DNA from: Paenibacillus cisolokensis
GTDB taxonomy: Bacteria; Bacillota; Bacilli; Paenibacillales; Paenibacillaceae
Assembly: GCF_018403665.1 (NCBI RefSeq)
Contig: NZ_BOVJ01000025.1
Span: 1 to 52,276, forward strand
Direction: 5' to 3'
DNA length: 52,276 nucleotides
Shown here: piece by piece, positions 7,765 through 16,868 of the stretch
How the letters are laid out: each line of letters starts with the position of its first letter
How positions within the stretch are numbered: the stretch's first letter is position 1
The notes under the pieces: model-generated
Seen by the model: the letters and a program-made list of their open reading frames with translations, nothing else
What the model was told of the DNA's origin: nothing
The model's database searches: none
Made by a program: the position numbers and the translations under genes

Positions 7765-9647
7765 ATGGCCAAAAAGCAGTTTAAGGCGGAATCGAAGCGA
7801 TTGCTGGAAATGATGATCAATTCGATTTACACGCAGCGGGAAATTTTCCTGCGGGAGCTTATTTCCAATGCAAGCGACGCGATCGACAAAATTTATTACA
7901 AGGCATTGACCGACGACAATCTGACATTCAACAAGGATGACTACTACATTAAAATAAAAGCCGACAAGGCAAATCGCACGCTGACTATCTCCGATACGGG
8001 GATCGGGATGACGAAGGAGGAGCTGGAGAACAATCTCGGCGTCATCGCCAAGAGCGGTTCGCTCGCCTTCAAGATGGAGAACGAGGCGAAAGACGGCCAT
8101 AACATTATCGGCCAATTCGGGGTCGGCTTCTATTCCGCTTTCATGGTCGCGGACAAGGTGACGGTTATCAGCAAAGCGCTCGGCAGCGACGAAGCGTACA
8201 AATGGGAGTCGAGCGGGGCGGACGGCTATACCGTTGAACCGGCTGAAAAAGCTGAGGTCGGAACGGACATTATTCTGAAAATCAAAGAGAATACCGAAGA
8301 CGACCGGTACGACGAGTTTCTGGAAGAATATCGCCTGCGAGCGATCATCAAGAAATATTCCGACTTCATCCGCTATCCGATCAAGATGGACGTGACGAAA
8401 ACCCGGCCGAAGGAAGGCGCCGAGAACGAATTCGAGGAATATCGGGAAGAAGAAACGATCAACAGCATGGTCCCGATCTGGCGCAAAAACAAAAACGAGC
8501 TGAAGCCGGAAGATTACGAAAATTTTTATGCCGAAAACGGTACGGCTTCGACAAGCCGCTGGCGCATATCCATATCAAGGCGGACGGCGCCGTCAACTAT
8601 AACGCGATTCTGTTTATCCCGGAGCAGCCTCCGTTCGACTATTACACGAAGGAATACGAGAAAGGTCTCGAGCTTTATTCGAGCGGCGTCCTGATCATGA
8701 ACAAATGTCCGGATCTGCTGCCGGATTATTTCAGCTTCGTTAAAGGGATGGTCGACTCGGAAGATCTGTCGCTCAATATATCGCGCGAGATGCTGCAGCA
8801 TGACCGGCAGTTGACGCTGATCGCCAAAAATATTAAAAACAAGGTGAAAAGCCAGCTGCAGACGATGCTGAAGGAAGAACGGGAGAAGTACGAGAAGTTC
8901 TACCAGGCGTTCGGCAGACAATTGAAGTTCGGCGTATACAGCGATTACGGGACGAACAAGGATATGCTGCAGGATCTGCTCCTGTTCTATTCCTCCAAGG
9001 AGAAGAAGCTGGTCACGCTGGACGAATACGTGTCGCGGATGCCGGAAGATCAGAAGTACATTTACTATGCTGCCGGGGATTCGATCGAACGTCTCGCCAA
9101 GCTGCCGCAGACCGAGCTCGTTGCCGACAAAGGCTACGAAATTTTGTATCTGACCGACGATATCGACGAGTTTGCGGTCAAAATGCTCATGTCCTATAAA
9201 GAGAAAGAGTTCAAGTCGGTGTCGAGCGGCGACCTGGGCATCGACGAGGCCGATTCGGATGCGGACAAGTCCGATGCGGAGGACAGCGGCAACAAAGAGC
9301 TGTTTGAGGCGATGAAGAACATTTTGGGAGACAAGGTGAAGAAGGTCAAGGCGTCCAAGCGGCTCAAATCCCATCCGGTATGTCTGACCGCCGAAGGCGA
9401 GCTGTCGATCGAGATGGAGAAAGTGCTGCGCGCCATGCCGAACGGGCAAAATGTGAAGGCGGACAAGGTGTTGGAGATCAACGTCAACCACGACGTGTTC
9501 CAATCGCTCAAAGCGGCTCATCAGCACGATCCCGAGAAGCTGAAGCTCTATACCGGCCTGCTGTATAATCAGGCGCTGCTGATCGAAGGCTTGCCGGTCG
9601 ACGATCCGGTCGAATTTACGAATGATATTTGCAAAATGATGGTGTGA
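7765..9647 (+). pseudogene. htpG: Chaperone HtpG (Hsp90 family), broken by one frameshift
   Basis: ATP-dependent cytosolic Hsp90-family chaperone, about 627 residues when the frame is restored. The N-terminal ATPase domain shows [13 protein letters not shown], the [14 protein letters not shown]-binding motif and [13 protein letters not shown]. The middle domain continues as [19 protein letters not shown] and [13 protein letters not shown], and the C-terminal dimer domain ends at 9647. The frame is lost in the A-run at 8534-8537: one added A gives [19 protein letters not shown], matching the family. Start ATG 7765 follows AAAGGAG (7747-7753). Preceded by promoter and CIRCE, followed by a strong terminator, so monocistronic. 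The rest of the protein is well conserved, so a sequencing error is more likely than real loss. Confidence 0.93.
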
Positions 9648-9675
9648 GGAACGGACGGGGCGGGCATATGTCCGA

Positions 9676-9730
9676 GGAGGGGCTTCCCGAAGTTATGGGC
9701 GTGATTTCGGGAAGTCCCTCCGCCTGTTTT
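9676..9730 (+). terminator. Rho-independent terminator after htpG
   Basis: A 16-base-pair stem (arms 9676-9691 and 9706-9721, one G-U pair), 14-base loop and a TTTT tract at 9727-9730. Confidence 0.85.
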
Positions 9731-10080
9731 GTACGGCAATACGATCAGCGCCGAATTGACGGTGCCGCCAGCCCGGTTGTAAGATTAGTGCGGGAAGTAG
9801 CCGCCGATTACGGCGATCCGCAGCGAGCCGGCGAGACCGAATCGATCGGTGCAATGCTTGCTGTATACGGCGGCAGTCGCCCGCGCCCCGCTGCTTTTGC
9901 TTCCGATAGACGGATTTTCGCCGCCGCATCCGGCTGCTCGAAGCGCTGCACTTGGCGCTGGACGCGTTCGCCGATCTCCCGGGAGCCGCGATTCGCGTAA
10001 GGGCCGATATCGCCCGCATCGAAGCGGGCTGGTGGCCGGTTACAACGAGCGATCCGGCTCATGAACGTCAATAAGTCAAT
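9731..10080 (+). other. Frame-broken, coding-like stretch of unknown origin
   Basis: No intact gene is present. The plus strand contains protein-like segments in different frames: one from about 9740 (TISAELTVPPARL), one covering REVAADYGDPQRAGETESIG, and a last one from about 9916 to the TGA at 10051 region containing RIRLLEALHLALDAFADLPG followed by AGWWPVTTSDPAHE. They could be pieces of one damaged gene whose 3' end lies just before the GH125 gene. I do not recognise the family. Confidence 0.25.
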
Positions 10081-10103
10081 ACTAAAGGAGCCTGTTGAAC
10101 AAG

Positions 10104-11423
10104 ATGGAGCAATTCAGACTTCCGAAAATACCGATGCCCAAGCTCGAACTGCCGCAAGCGGTGCAGGCGGTGCTGGCCGAGGCCGAAGAGAAACTGGCCC
10201 ATCGTCCCAAGCTGCTGCAGCTGTTCAAAAACTGCTTTCCGAATACGCTTGAAACGACCACGAAGCTGCTCGACGACGGCACGACGTTCGTCATTACCGG
10301 GGACATCCCGGCGATGTGGCTGCGCGATTCGGTCGAGCAAGTCATTCACTATGTGCCGCTCGCGAAGGACGATCCCGATCTGCAGCGCATCATCGGCGGA
10401 TTGATTAAACGGCATATCGCCTATATTCAAATCGACCCGTATGCAAACGCTTTTAACGAGTCGGCCAACGACTGGCACTGGAACGCGACGGACGAAACCG
10501 ACATGTCGCCGTGGGTATGGGAGCGCAAGTTCGAAATCGATTCGCTCTGCTTTTCGATGCGCCTCGCTTATTTGTATTGGAAAGAAACAGGGCTGACGGA
10601 TATTTTCGATGCCGGCTTCAAAGCCGCAATGCGCACCATTTACTCGTTGTTCCGGACCGAGCAGCGGCATTTCGAGCTTTCGCCTTACCGTTTCACCCGC
10701 AATAACGGCATCCCGACCGACTCGCTTCGCAATAACGGGCTCGGCATGCCGGTCAACTATACGGGCATGGTATGGTCGGGCTTCCGCTCCAGCGACGATG
10801 CGTGCGATTTCCATTACAACATTCCGGGTAATATGTTTGCGGTTGTGGCGCTGCGTTATATGCAGGAATTTGCGGAATGGGTGTTCCGCGATCTGGAGTT
10901 CTTGCGCGAGCTGAAGGAGCTGGAGCAGGAGATCGATCACGGGATCAGGCTGTACGGCATTTATCGCCATCCCGAGTTCGGTCCGATCTACGCTTATGAA
11001 ACGGACGGCTTCGGCAACTACTGTCTGATGGACGACGCCGGAACGCCGGGACTTATGTCCATTCCTTATCTCGGCTATGTTTCCGCGGACGATCCGGTAT
11101 ATCAGAATACGCGCCGGTTTGCGCTCAGCAAGGAAAATCCGTTCTACTTCGAAGGCAAGGCGGCCAGAGGTATCGGCAGCCCGCATACGCCTCCGGGTTA
11201 TATCTGGCATATGGCGTTGTCGATGCAAGGGCTGACGGCGTCTTCGCCGGAGGAGAAGCTGGAGATGATCGCGATGCTGGAAGCGACGGACGCCGATACC
11301 GGCTATATGCATGAAGGCTTCCATGCCGACGATCCGGGCAAGTTCACACGATCGTGGTTCGCCTGGTCGAACAGCCTGTTCTCCCAGCTCGTATACCGGG
11401 CCATGAAGGAAGGGCTGCTGTAG
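10104..11423 (+). CDS. Glycoside hydrolase family 125 exo-alpha-1,6-mannosidase
   Basis: 439 residues, full length for GH125 (metal-independent exo-alpha-mannosidases acting on alpha-1,6-linked mannose). The family hallmark ITGDIPAMWLRDSVEQV lies near residues 64-80. The SSDDACDFHYNIPGNMF segment holds the expected acid Asp, and YMHEGFHADDP..FTRSWFAWSNS holds the expected base Glu. No signal peptide, so it acts on imported oligosaccharides. Start is uncertain: ATG 10104 is 13 bases from AAAGGAG (10084-10090), TTG 10095 only 4 bases. It lies upstream of a LacI-controlled ABC transporter/GH130 operon and probably shares its substrate, mannan- or N-glycan-derived mannosides. Confidence 0.93.
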   Translation: MEQFRLPKIPMPKLELPQAVQAVLAEAEEKLAHRPKLLQLFKNCFPNTLETTTKLLDDGTTFVITGDIPAMWLRDSVEQVIHYVPLAKDDPDLQRIIGGLIKRHIAYIQIDPYANAFNESANDWHWNATDETDMSPWVWERKFEIDSLCFSMRLAYLYWKETGLTDIFDAGFKAAMRTIYSLFRTEQRHFELSPYRFTRNNGIPTDSLRNNGLGMPVNYTGMVWSGFRSSDDACDFHYNIPGNMFAVVALRYMQEFAEWVFRDLEFLRELKELEQEIDHGIRLYGIYRHPEFGPIYAYETDGFGNYCLMDDAGTPGLMSIPYLGYVSADDPVYQNTRRFALSKENPFYFEGKAARGIGSPHTPPGYIWHMALSMQGLTASSPEEKLEMIAMLEATDADTGYMHEGFHADDPGKFTRSWFAWSNSLFSQLVYRAMKEGLL

Positions 11424-11480
11424 AAAGGCAGTTGTAAGAAAGGCTATAGTTAAGAAAGAATGCTGTAAGAAGAATTCTGT

Positions 11481-11615
11481 AAGAAAGACTACTGTTAAGA
11501 AAGACTACTGTTAAGAAAGACTACTGTTAAGAAAGACTACTGTTAAGAAAGGCTTCTGTAGAAAGGCTTCTGTAGAAAGGCTTCTGTAGAAAAGCTTCTG
11601 TAGAAAGGCTATTGT
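11481..11615. repeat. Short tandem repeats after the GH125 gene
   Basis: Four exact 16-base copies of AAGAAAGACTACTGTT at 11481-11544 are followed by a 15-base variant and then 14-base units of the type AGAAAGGCTTCTGT at 11560-11615. Looser copies extend back to the GH125 stop codon. Confidence 0.85.
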
Positions 11616-11655
11616 AAGAAGGGTACTGTAAATAAGCTAATCGTTTTTGTGTCGA

Positions 11656-11699
11656 GGTTCGCACAGCCAAAAGGTTTCGTTATGGCAGCGAGCCTTTTT
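11656..11699 (+). terminator. Probable rho-independent terminator
   Basis: GGTTCGC (11656-11662) pairs with GCGAGCC (11688-11694), with an inner GCC/GGC pair, followed by TTTTT at 11695-11699. It would end the GH125 transcript after the tandem repeats. Confidence 0.6.
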
Positions 11700-12491
11700 G
11701 CATTTAACTTGAGCCTTTATGCGCATAACTCATTGCCCCCGACCAAGTTGCGCGCTCCCGAGCTTATGGACAATATCGAATACCCGGAAGTGGAAGGTAA
11801 TTGGTAAGAATAACTCAGTACGGCCCACCAGGCCGCCATCCGTTATGAAAAGAGTTCGTGTTTCGCGGCATGATTTTATGAAAGCATAATGCGAGTCTCT
11901 CCATCTGCCGATTACTGGACGCTAACGAACCCCCGCTCTCTACCGACGACAGGGCGCTAACGAATATGACAAACCTTATCGAGGCAAAAAAGGCACCGAT
12001 GGAAACTGTAACGAATCCAGAGCACGCTATTCGCCATTATCTGGAACTATTTGCCATTATAGACGCTAATAACGTTTCTACGATTCGTTAGAATACATGA
12101 AGGCCGCTTTTCAGCCAAATAGCGTGTGTACGATTCGTTAAAAATGTTTGGGGCGTTTGGCTGTGCTCACGTATCGCTACCCGGAAGCCCGGCATGGACC
12201 GCCCTCTCAATCACGCCGCCGCTGCCGGGGACCGGCGTGATCCCGCCCCTCCGTCGGCGCGAAAATCAGCCGGGCATTGCGCATTCGCCTGGGGTGAGGG
12301 GGCGGCCGCCGCTGCTGCCGGGACCGGCGTGATCCCGCCCTCGCCACTGCCGCGGGTGGCGGGCTGCCCCCGCCTTCACCGCAACCCCGCCGCCGACGAG
12401 AACGTGCTCGATCCCGCCCACACCGCTGCTGCCCGGGAACCGGCGGCCCCCGCTGGCTCCGCGCTCACCGCCGCCTTACCTGGCGTTGCGG
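11700..12491. other. Intergenic region, no convincing gene
   Basis: The first half is AT-richer and holds short direct repeats: CGCTAACGAA near 11921 and 11952, and TACGATTCGTTA near 12080 and 12129. The second half (about 12180-12480) is very GC-rich with degenerate repeats around GACCGGCGTGATCCCGCCC. Open frames here encode low-complexity Pro/Ala/Arg strings and are judged non-coding. Confidence 0.5.
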
Positions 12492-13509
12492 TTACGCGCG
12501 CTTCGGCGCTGCGGTCGATTCGCGGACGATGAGCTTCGCCTGCAGCAGCGTCTCGGTAAGCGGCTTGTTCGGATGCGCGATGCGGTCGAGCAGAAGCTCC
12601 ACCGCGCAGCTGCCGAACAATTCGAGATCCACGTTTACCGTCGTCATCGGGGGCGTGGCGATGCGCGACAAGTAACCGTTGTCAAAGCTGACGACGGAGA
12701 CGTCATCCGGCACGCTGAAGCCGTGCTGCTGCAGCGCGGAATTGAGCATGAAGCCGAGCCCGTCGTTGACGCAGAACCAGGCGGTTGGATAGTTTTCCAA
12801 CTTTTTGACAAGGTTAATAATATACGAGTGATCCTCCAGCGCGCGATCGACGATCCACTCTTCGTTGGGGGTAACGCCGTATTCGTGCATGGCGAGCCGG
12901 AAGCCGTCCAGCCGTTCGTAATAACTGGGGGAAAAGTCGATATTTCCGATATAACCGATATCCCGGTGGCCGAGCTCAAGCAGATGTCGCACCGCTGCGT
13001 AAGCGCCGAACCGGTTGTTCGTCAGCACGCAATCGGCCGCAATATCGGGATGGTGATGGTCGATCAGGACGGTCGGTATGCCCGTATCGATAACGGCGTT
13101 GACGTATTCGGTCGTAATATGGGACAGCGTAAGCACGCCGGCAACCGCGCGGTTCTCAAGAAACGGCGGAAGGCGAAGCTCGGCCGCAGCCGTCTGATTG
13201 ACCGACTGGATGAGCAGTTCATAGCCGCGGTCGCGCACTTCTCTTTCGATGCTGAGATAGATTTCGCCGAAAAGTTTTCTGGGCAAACGCAAAATCGGAA
13301 GCGATCAGCGCGATGCTGCCGTTTGGCGCATTCGGCTGCCGGCGTTTTCGGTCCTTGCCGTAAACGTAGCCCATCTGCTCCGCCGTTTCGATCACAAGCC
13401 GCCGCGTCGCCTCACTCACGCCGGGCTTGCCGGTTAGCGCTTGCGAAACGGAATTTTTGGACAGTTTGAGCCGGTCGGCAATGTCCTGCATCGTAACTTT
13501 CGATTTCAC
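12492..13509 (-). pseudogene. LacI family transcriptional regulator, broken by one frameshift
   Basis: The N-terminal LacI helix-turn-helix is clear (VTMQDIADRLKLSKNSVSQALTGKPGVSEATR), followed by a periplasmic-binding-protein-like sensor domain with SVVSFDNGYLSRIATPPMTTV and GSCAVELLLDRI near the end. The frame is lost in the T-run 13275-13278 (A-run in the coding strand); removing one base joins DFAFAQK to LFGEIYLSIEREV. GTG 13509 is preferred because GGAAAGGA lies 9 bases upstream; ATG 13516-13518 abuts that site directly. Length about 338 residues, normal for the family. It is divergent from the mannoside ABC operon and is the likely repressor acting on the twin palindromes between them. 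Confidence 0.9.
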
Positions 13510-13563
13510 GTCGGTCATTCCTTTCCAAGCTGCGGATACATAATTAAAGTACAGGGCAACTCT

Positions 13564-13592
13564 ATTTTCGGCGACAAAAATGCTGCAGTCAA
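13564..13592 (-). promoter_or_regulatory. Candidate promoter of the lacI-type gene
   Basis: On the minus strand TTGACT (13587-13592), a 17-base spacer and GAAAAT (13564-13569). The operator at 13603-13612 sits just upstream of its -35 element. Confidence 0.45.
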
Positions 13593-13602
13593 CACTACTA
13601 TA

Positions 13603-13612
13603 GTAACGTTAC
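13603..13612. promoter_or_regulatory. LacI-type operator, copy 1
   Basis: Perfect 10-base palindrome GTAACGTTAC inside TAGTAACGTTACA (13601-13613). The same 13-mer recurs at 13740-13752. Confidence 0.65.
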
Positions 13613-13673
13613 AGATTAATTTTGTAAAGTTACAACCGAGTAAACTGTTATGGATTGTTCACAACAAAACGGC

Positions 13674-13702
13674 TTGACTTTTTATAAACGAACAGGGATA
13701 AT
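13674..13702 (+). promoter_or_regulatory. Promoter of the mannoside ABC operon
   Basis: TTGACT (13674-13679), a 17-base spacer and GATAAT (13697-13702), 107 bases before the binding-protein start codon. Confidence 0.7.
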
Positions 13703-13707
13703 GATGT

Positions 13708-13721
13708 TACAAACGGTTACA
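13708..13721. promoter_or_regulatory. cre-like site at the transcription start
   Basis: TACAAACGGTTACA matches 12 of 14 positions of the CcpA cre consensus and overlaps the predicted start of transcription. It could instead be a half-diverged LacI operator (GTTACAAACGGTTAC). Confidence 0.4.
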
Positions 13722-13741
13722 AAGCGCATTTTCCAAGAATA

Positions 13742-13751
13742 GTAACGTTAC
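13742..13751. promoter_or_regulatory. LacI-type operator, copy 2
   Basis: Second perfect GTAACGTTAC palindrome, 139 bases from the first and downstream of the predicted transcription start, where a repressor would block elongation or loop to copy 1. Confidence 0.65.
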
Positions 13752-13808
13752 AATAACATTACTATTCTACCTAGAGAAAACATGATTTATTCAGGAGGTC
13801 TTGGCGGA

Positions 13809-15134
13809 ATGAAAAAGAATGTTGCGTTACTACTCCTAGTTGGCATGATTGTCGCCGTATTGTCGGCCTGCTCCACCGGCCAGGGGGGAAAAGCGGAAGA
13901 TAGCGGTGAAGCGGAAGGCGGAGTGACGACGATCGAGTTTTGGGCGGCGCCCAACCCGACGCAGCAGGCATATTGGCAGGAAATGGCCAAAGCGTACGAG
14001 GCCGAAAATCCGAACGTGAAAATTAATGTCAGTGCGATAAAGGAATCCCCGAGCTCGGAGGCCAGCATTCAGGCCGCAATCGCGGGCAGGAGCGCGCCGA
14101 CGATGTCCGAGAACATTAACCGTGGCTTCGCGGCTCAGCTGGCTGCGAGCAAGGCGCTCGTCCCGCTCGATACGCTGCCGGGCTTTCAAGATATTCTGTC
14201 CAGCCGGAATATGACCGAGACGATCGAGCCCTGGACTTTTGCGGACGGCCATCAATATGTGCTGCCGATCTATTCCAACGCCATGCTGTTCGGTTGGCGG
14301 ATTGACATTTTGAAAGATCTCGGCTACGAGCAACCGCCGCAAACGTACGGCGAAATTCTGGAGCTGACGAAAAAGCTGAAGGCGGCTCACAAAGACAAAT
14401 ATTTGTGGGCGAAAGCAGATCTGATCGACCCGACCGCCTGGAAGCGCTGGTTCGACTTCTTCATGCTCTATAATGCCGCTTCCGGGGGCAACAAATTTAT
14501 CGAGGGCGACAGCTTCGTCGGAGACGAGGCGGCGGGCGTAGAGACGCTCACGTTCATCGACAATCTTCGCAAGGAGAACGGCATTCTGGCGCAAAACGTA
14601 ACCGATCCGTTCGAGACGGGCACCAGCGTATTCACCGATCTCGGTCCTTGGACGTTTACGATGTGGAAAGAGAAATTCCCGGAAATGAAATATAATGAAA
14701 CGTTCGCATTGACGATGCCGCCTGTGCCGGACGGCAAAAATCCCGCAGAGAGCAAAACTTTCGCGGACACGAAAGGCATTGTCATCTACGCAGACGCTAC
14801 GGAGGCGCAACAGAAAGCCGCTGTCGACTTTCTGAAATGGGTTTATTCCAAACCGGAAAACGACCTGAAATGGTTCGAGCAAACGATGCTGCCGCCGGCG
14901 CGCGACGACCTGTCGACGAACGAGGCGTTCAAGGCGATTCTCGATGCCAATCCGCAGCTGAAGCCTTACGCCGAAAATGTGCCGAACGCGATTCCGCCGA
15001 TGGACAACGCCAAATATAACGAGCTGCAGACGCTGATCGGCCAGGAGGCGCTGAACAAAGTCGTTCGCGGTGAGATTTCGCCGGCAGACGGTTGGGCCAA
15101 TATGAAGAAGGCCATCGAAGACGCACTGAAATAA
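13809..15134 (+). CDS. ABC transporter sugar-binding lipoprotein
   Basis: 441 residues, family 1 extracellular solute-binding protein. It has a lipoprotein signal with lipobox LSAC (MKKNVALLLLVGMIVAVLSAC), so it is membrane-anchored outside the cell. The body (EFWAAPNPTQQAYWQEMAKAY, later GTSVFTDLGPWTFTMWKEKFP) is typical of oligosaccharide binders. The ATG at 13809 follows AGGAGGT (13793-13799) by 9 bases; an in-frame ATG at 13782 lies before that site. First gene of the LacI-controlled operon. The locus enzymes suggest it binds mannose-containing oligosaccharides. Confidence 0.92.
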   Translation: MKKNVALLLLVGMIVAVLSACSTGQGGKAEDSGEAEGGVTTIEFWAAPNPTQQAYWQEMAKAYEAENPNVKINVSAIKESPSSEASIQAAIAGRSAPTMSENINRGFAAQLAASKALVPLDTLPGFQDILSSRNMTETIEPWTFADGHQYVLPIYSNAMLFGWRIDILKDLGYEQPPQTYGEILELTKKLKAAHKDKYLWAKADLIDPTAWKRWFDFFMLYNAASGGNKFIEGDSFVGDEAAGVETLTFIDNLRKENGILAQNVTDPFETGTSVFTDLGPWTFTMWKEKFPEMKYNETFALTMPPVPDGKNPAESKTFADTKGIVIYADATEAQQKAAVDFLKWVYSKPENDLKWFEQTMLPPARDDLSTNEAFKAILDANPQLKPYAENVPNAIPPMDNAKYNELQTLIGQEALNKVVRGEISPADGWANMKKAIEDALK

Positions 15135-15146
15135 AGGAGTCTTCCC

Positions 15147-16021
15147 ATGGAGCGACAAAACAACAGGTTGGGCTGGTTATTTACCAGCCCGTACCTCATT
15201 TATTCCATCGTTTTTTCTTCATCCCGTTGATCTGGTCTTTCTATTTGTCGTTTACCGACTGGGACCTGATCGCGCCGGAATATCATTTTGTCGGGTTCGA
15301 GAACTTTATGGACGCGCTCCGTTCGCCGAGCGTTCATGCGGCGTTCTGGGTCACCTACAAGTTCATGCTCGTCTTTATTCCGATCGTGACGGTGATGGCG
15401 CTGACCGTGGCGGTGCTCGTCAACGGACTGCCGCGTTTCAAAAGCTTGTTTCTGATCGGCTTCTTTCTGCCGTATCTGTCCTCGGGCGTCGTATCCGCGC
15501 TGATCGTCAAAGGGCTGCTGTCCTATAACAGCCCGGTCAATACGTTTCTGCGCAGCCTCGGCATCACGATCGACTGGCTCGGCACGCCGATGTCCGCGCT
15601 GTTCGTGATCGGCATCATTCTGGCGTGGAAATTTACCGGCTATTATGCGCTTATTCTGACCGCCGGACTGTCGAGCATCGACAAGGAAGTGTACGAGGCC
15701 GCCGCCATCGACGGCGTCACGGACCGCCAGCGGTTTTGGCGCATTACACTGCCGCTGCTGTACCCGTCGCTGTATACGACGCTCATTCTGGCTTTCGGCG
15801 TTACCTTCGGCATCTTTACTGAGGTGTATCAGCTGACCGGAGGAGGTCCGAACTTCGCGACCAATACGTGGCAGATGGAGATTTTCAACCAGGCGTTCAA
15901 AAACCTGCAGGCCGGCTACGCATCCGCCGTAGCGCTGCTGGCTTCGCTCGCGACGTTCATCTCCATCTACATCGTTCGAAAATTGCTGGAACTGTGGGGG
16001 AAGCGCTATGGTTGGAACTAA
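15147..16021 (+). pseudogene. ABC sugar transporter permease (MalF/UgpA type), frameshifted
   Basis: Inner-membrane permease of the carbohydrate CUT1 class, about 291 residues with the frame repaired. The EAA-type loop reads YEAAAIDGVTDRQRFWRITLPLL, the contact site for the ATPase. The frame breaks in the T-run 15211-15216; adding one T yields YSIVFFFIPLIWSFYLSF, a normal first transmembrane helix. ATG 15147 follows AAAGGAG, which overlaps the stop codon of the binding protein. It overlaps the next permease by 14 bases. No ATPase is encoded nearby, so a shared MsmX-type ATPase elsewhere is likely. Confidence 0.9.
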
Positions 16022-16846
16022 TCGAAACCGCAAATTGCGGCTGGCGATCCGTTACATCGTCGCGCTTGTCCTGCTGCTTGTTCTCGTTTATCCGTATTTG
16101 TACATGGTGCTCAATTCGCTCGCGGATTGGACCCAGATCGACCGCAAGCTGTTTCCGACCAAGTATACGTTCAAGTCGTATGAGTGGCTGTTCTCCGGCG
16201 GTGAGACAGGGATGTCCCGTCCGTGGATGACGGCGTTTATGAACAGCATTATCGTGTCGCTCGCCTCGACCGCCCTGATGATGCTGTTCGGGGTCATGGT
16301 CGCCTATGCGTTGTCGAAGCTGAGATTCAGGGGCCGCGATTTTACGAACAACTTCGTGTTGTTCCATATGTTTTCCCGGCGATCATCCTGCTCATTCCGA
16401 CGTTTCTGACGGTGCAGCGGATCGGCTTGTATGATACGTATCTGGGCATGATCTTGCCGAAAGCGGTCAGTCTGTGGGCGATTTTCATGTATACCAATTT
16501 CTTTAAGGCGATTCCCGATGCGTTCATCGAAGCGGCCAAGCTCGATGGCGCAAGCGATTGGAAAATTATGTACCGGATTATGCTGCCGATGTCCAAGTCC
16601 ATTACGACCGTCGTATTTCTGTTCCTGCTGATGGAGCGGTGGACGGAGCTGTTGTGGGACATGATCGTCGTGCGCAGCGACGGTCTGCTGACGCTGAACG
16701 TGCTGTTGTCGCAAATGTTCGGTCCGTACGGCACTTATCCGGGTCCGCTCTACGCGGCGTCGGTCCTGCTCACATTGCCGATAATTTTGATCTTCATTAT
16801 ATTTGGCAAGAAGTTCCAGGATGGTATGCAGTTCAATCTGAAATAA
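16008..16846 (+). pseudogene. ABC sugar transporter permease (MalG type), frameshifted
   Basis: Second CUT1 permease, about 279 residues when repaired. The N-terminal part (RYIVALVLLLVLVYPYLYMV, then MVAYALSKLRFRGRDF) and the C-terminal part (FIEAAKLDGASDWKIMYRIMLPMSK, ending FGKKFQDGMQFNLK) are in different frames. The break is in TTTTCCC at 16371-16377; removing one base gives HMFPAIILLIPTFL. It starts inside the preceding permease gene, indicating translational coupling. Confidence 0.9.
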
Positions 16847-16868
16847 CAAGAGGAGTGCTTGGAAACCT

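Noticed and set aside
8534-8537. Programmed ribosomal frameshift in htpG
   Set aside because: The run is only AAAA with no pseudoknot evident, and unrelated genes carry the same type of break, so an error is simpler.
11481-11615. Possible CRISPR array
   Set aside because: Units are contiguous with no unique spacers and no cas genes occur in the window. The same applies to the arrays at 39465, 48691 and 50241.
12126-12532. Small Pro/Ala-rich genes before the lacI-type gene
   Set aside because: Composition follows the degenerate GC-rich repeats; no start signal and no family resemblance.
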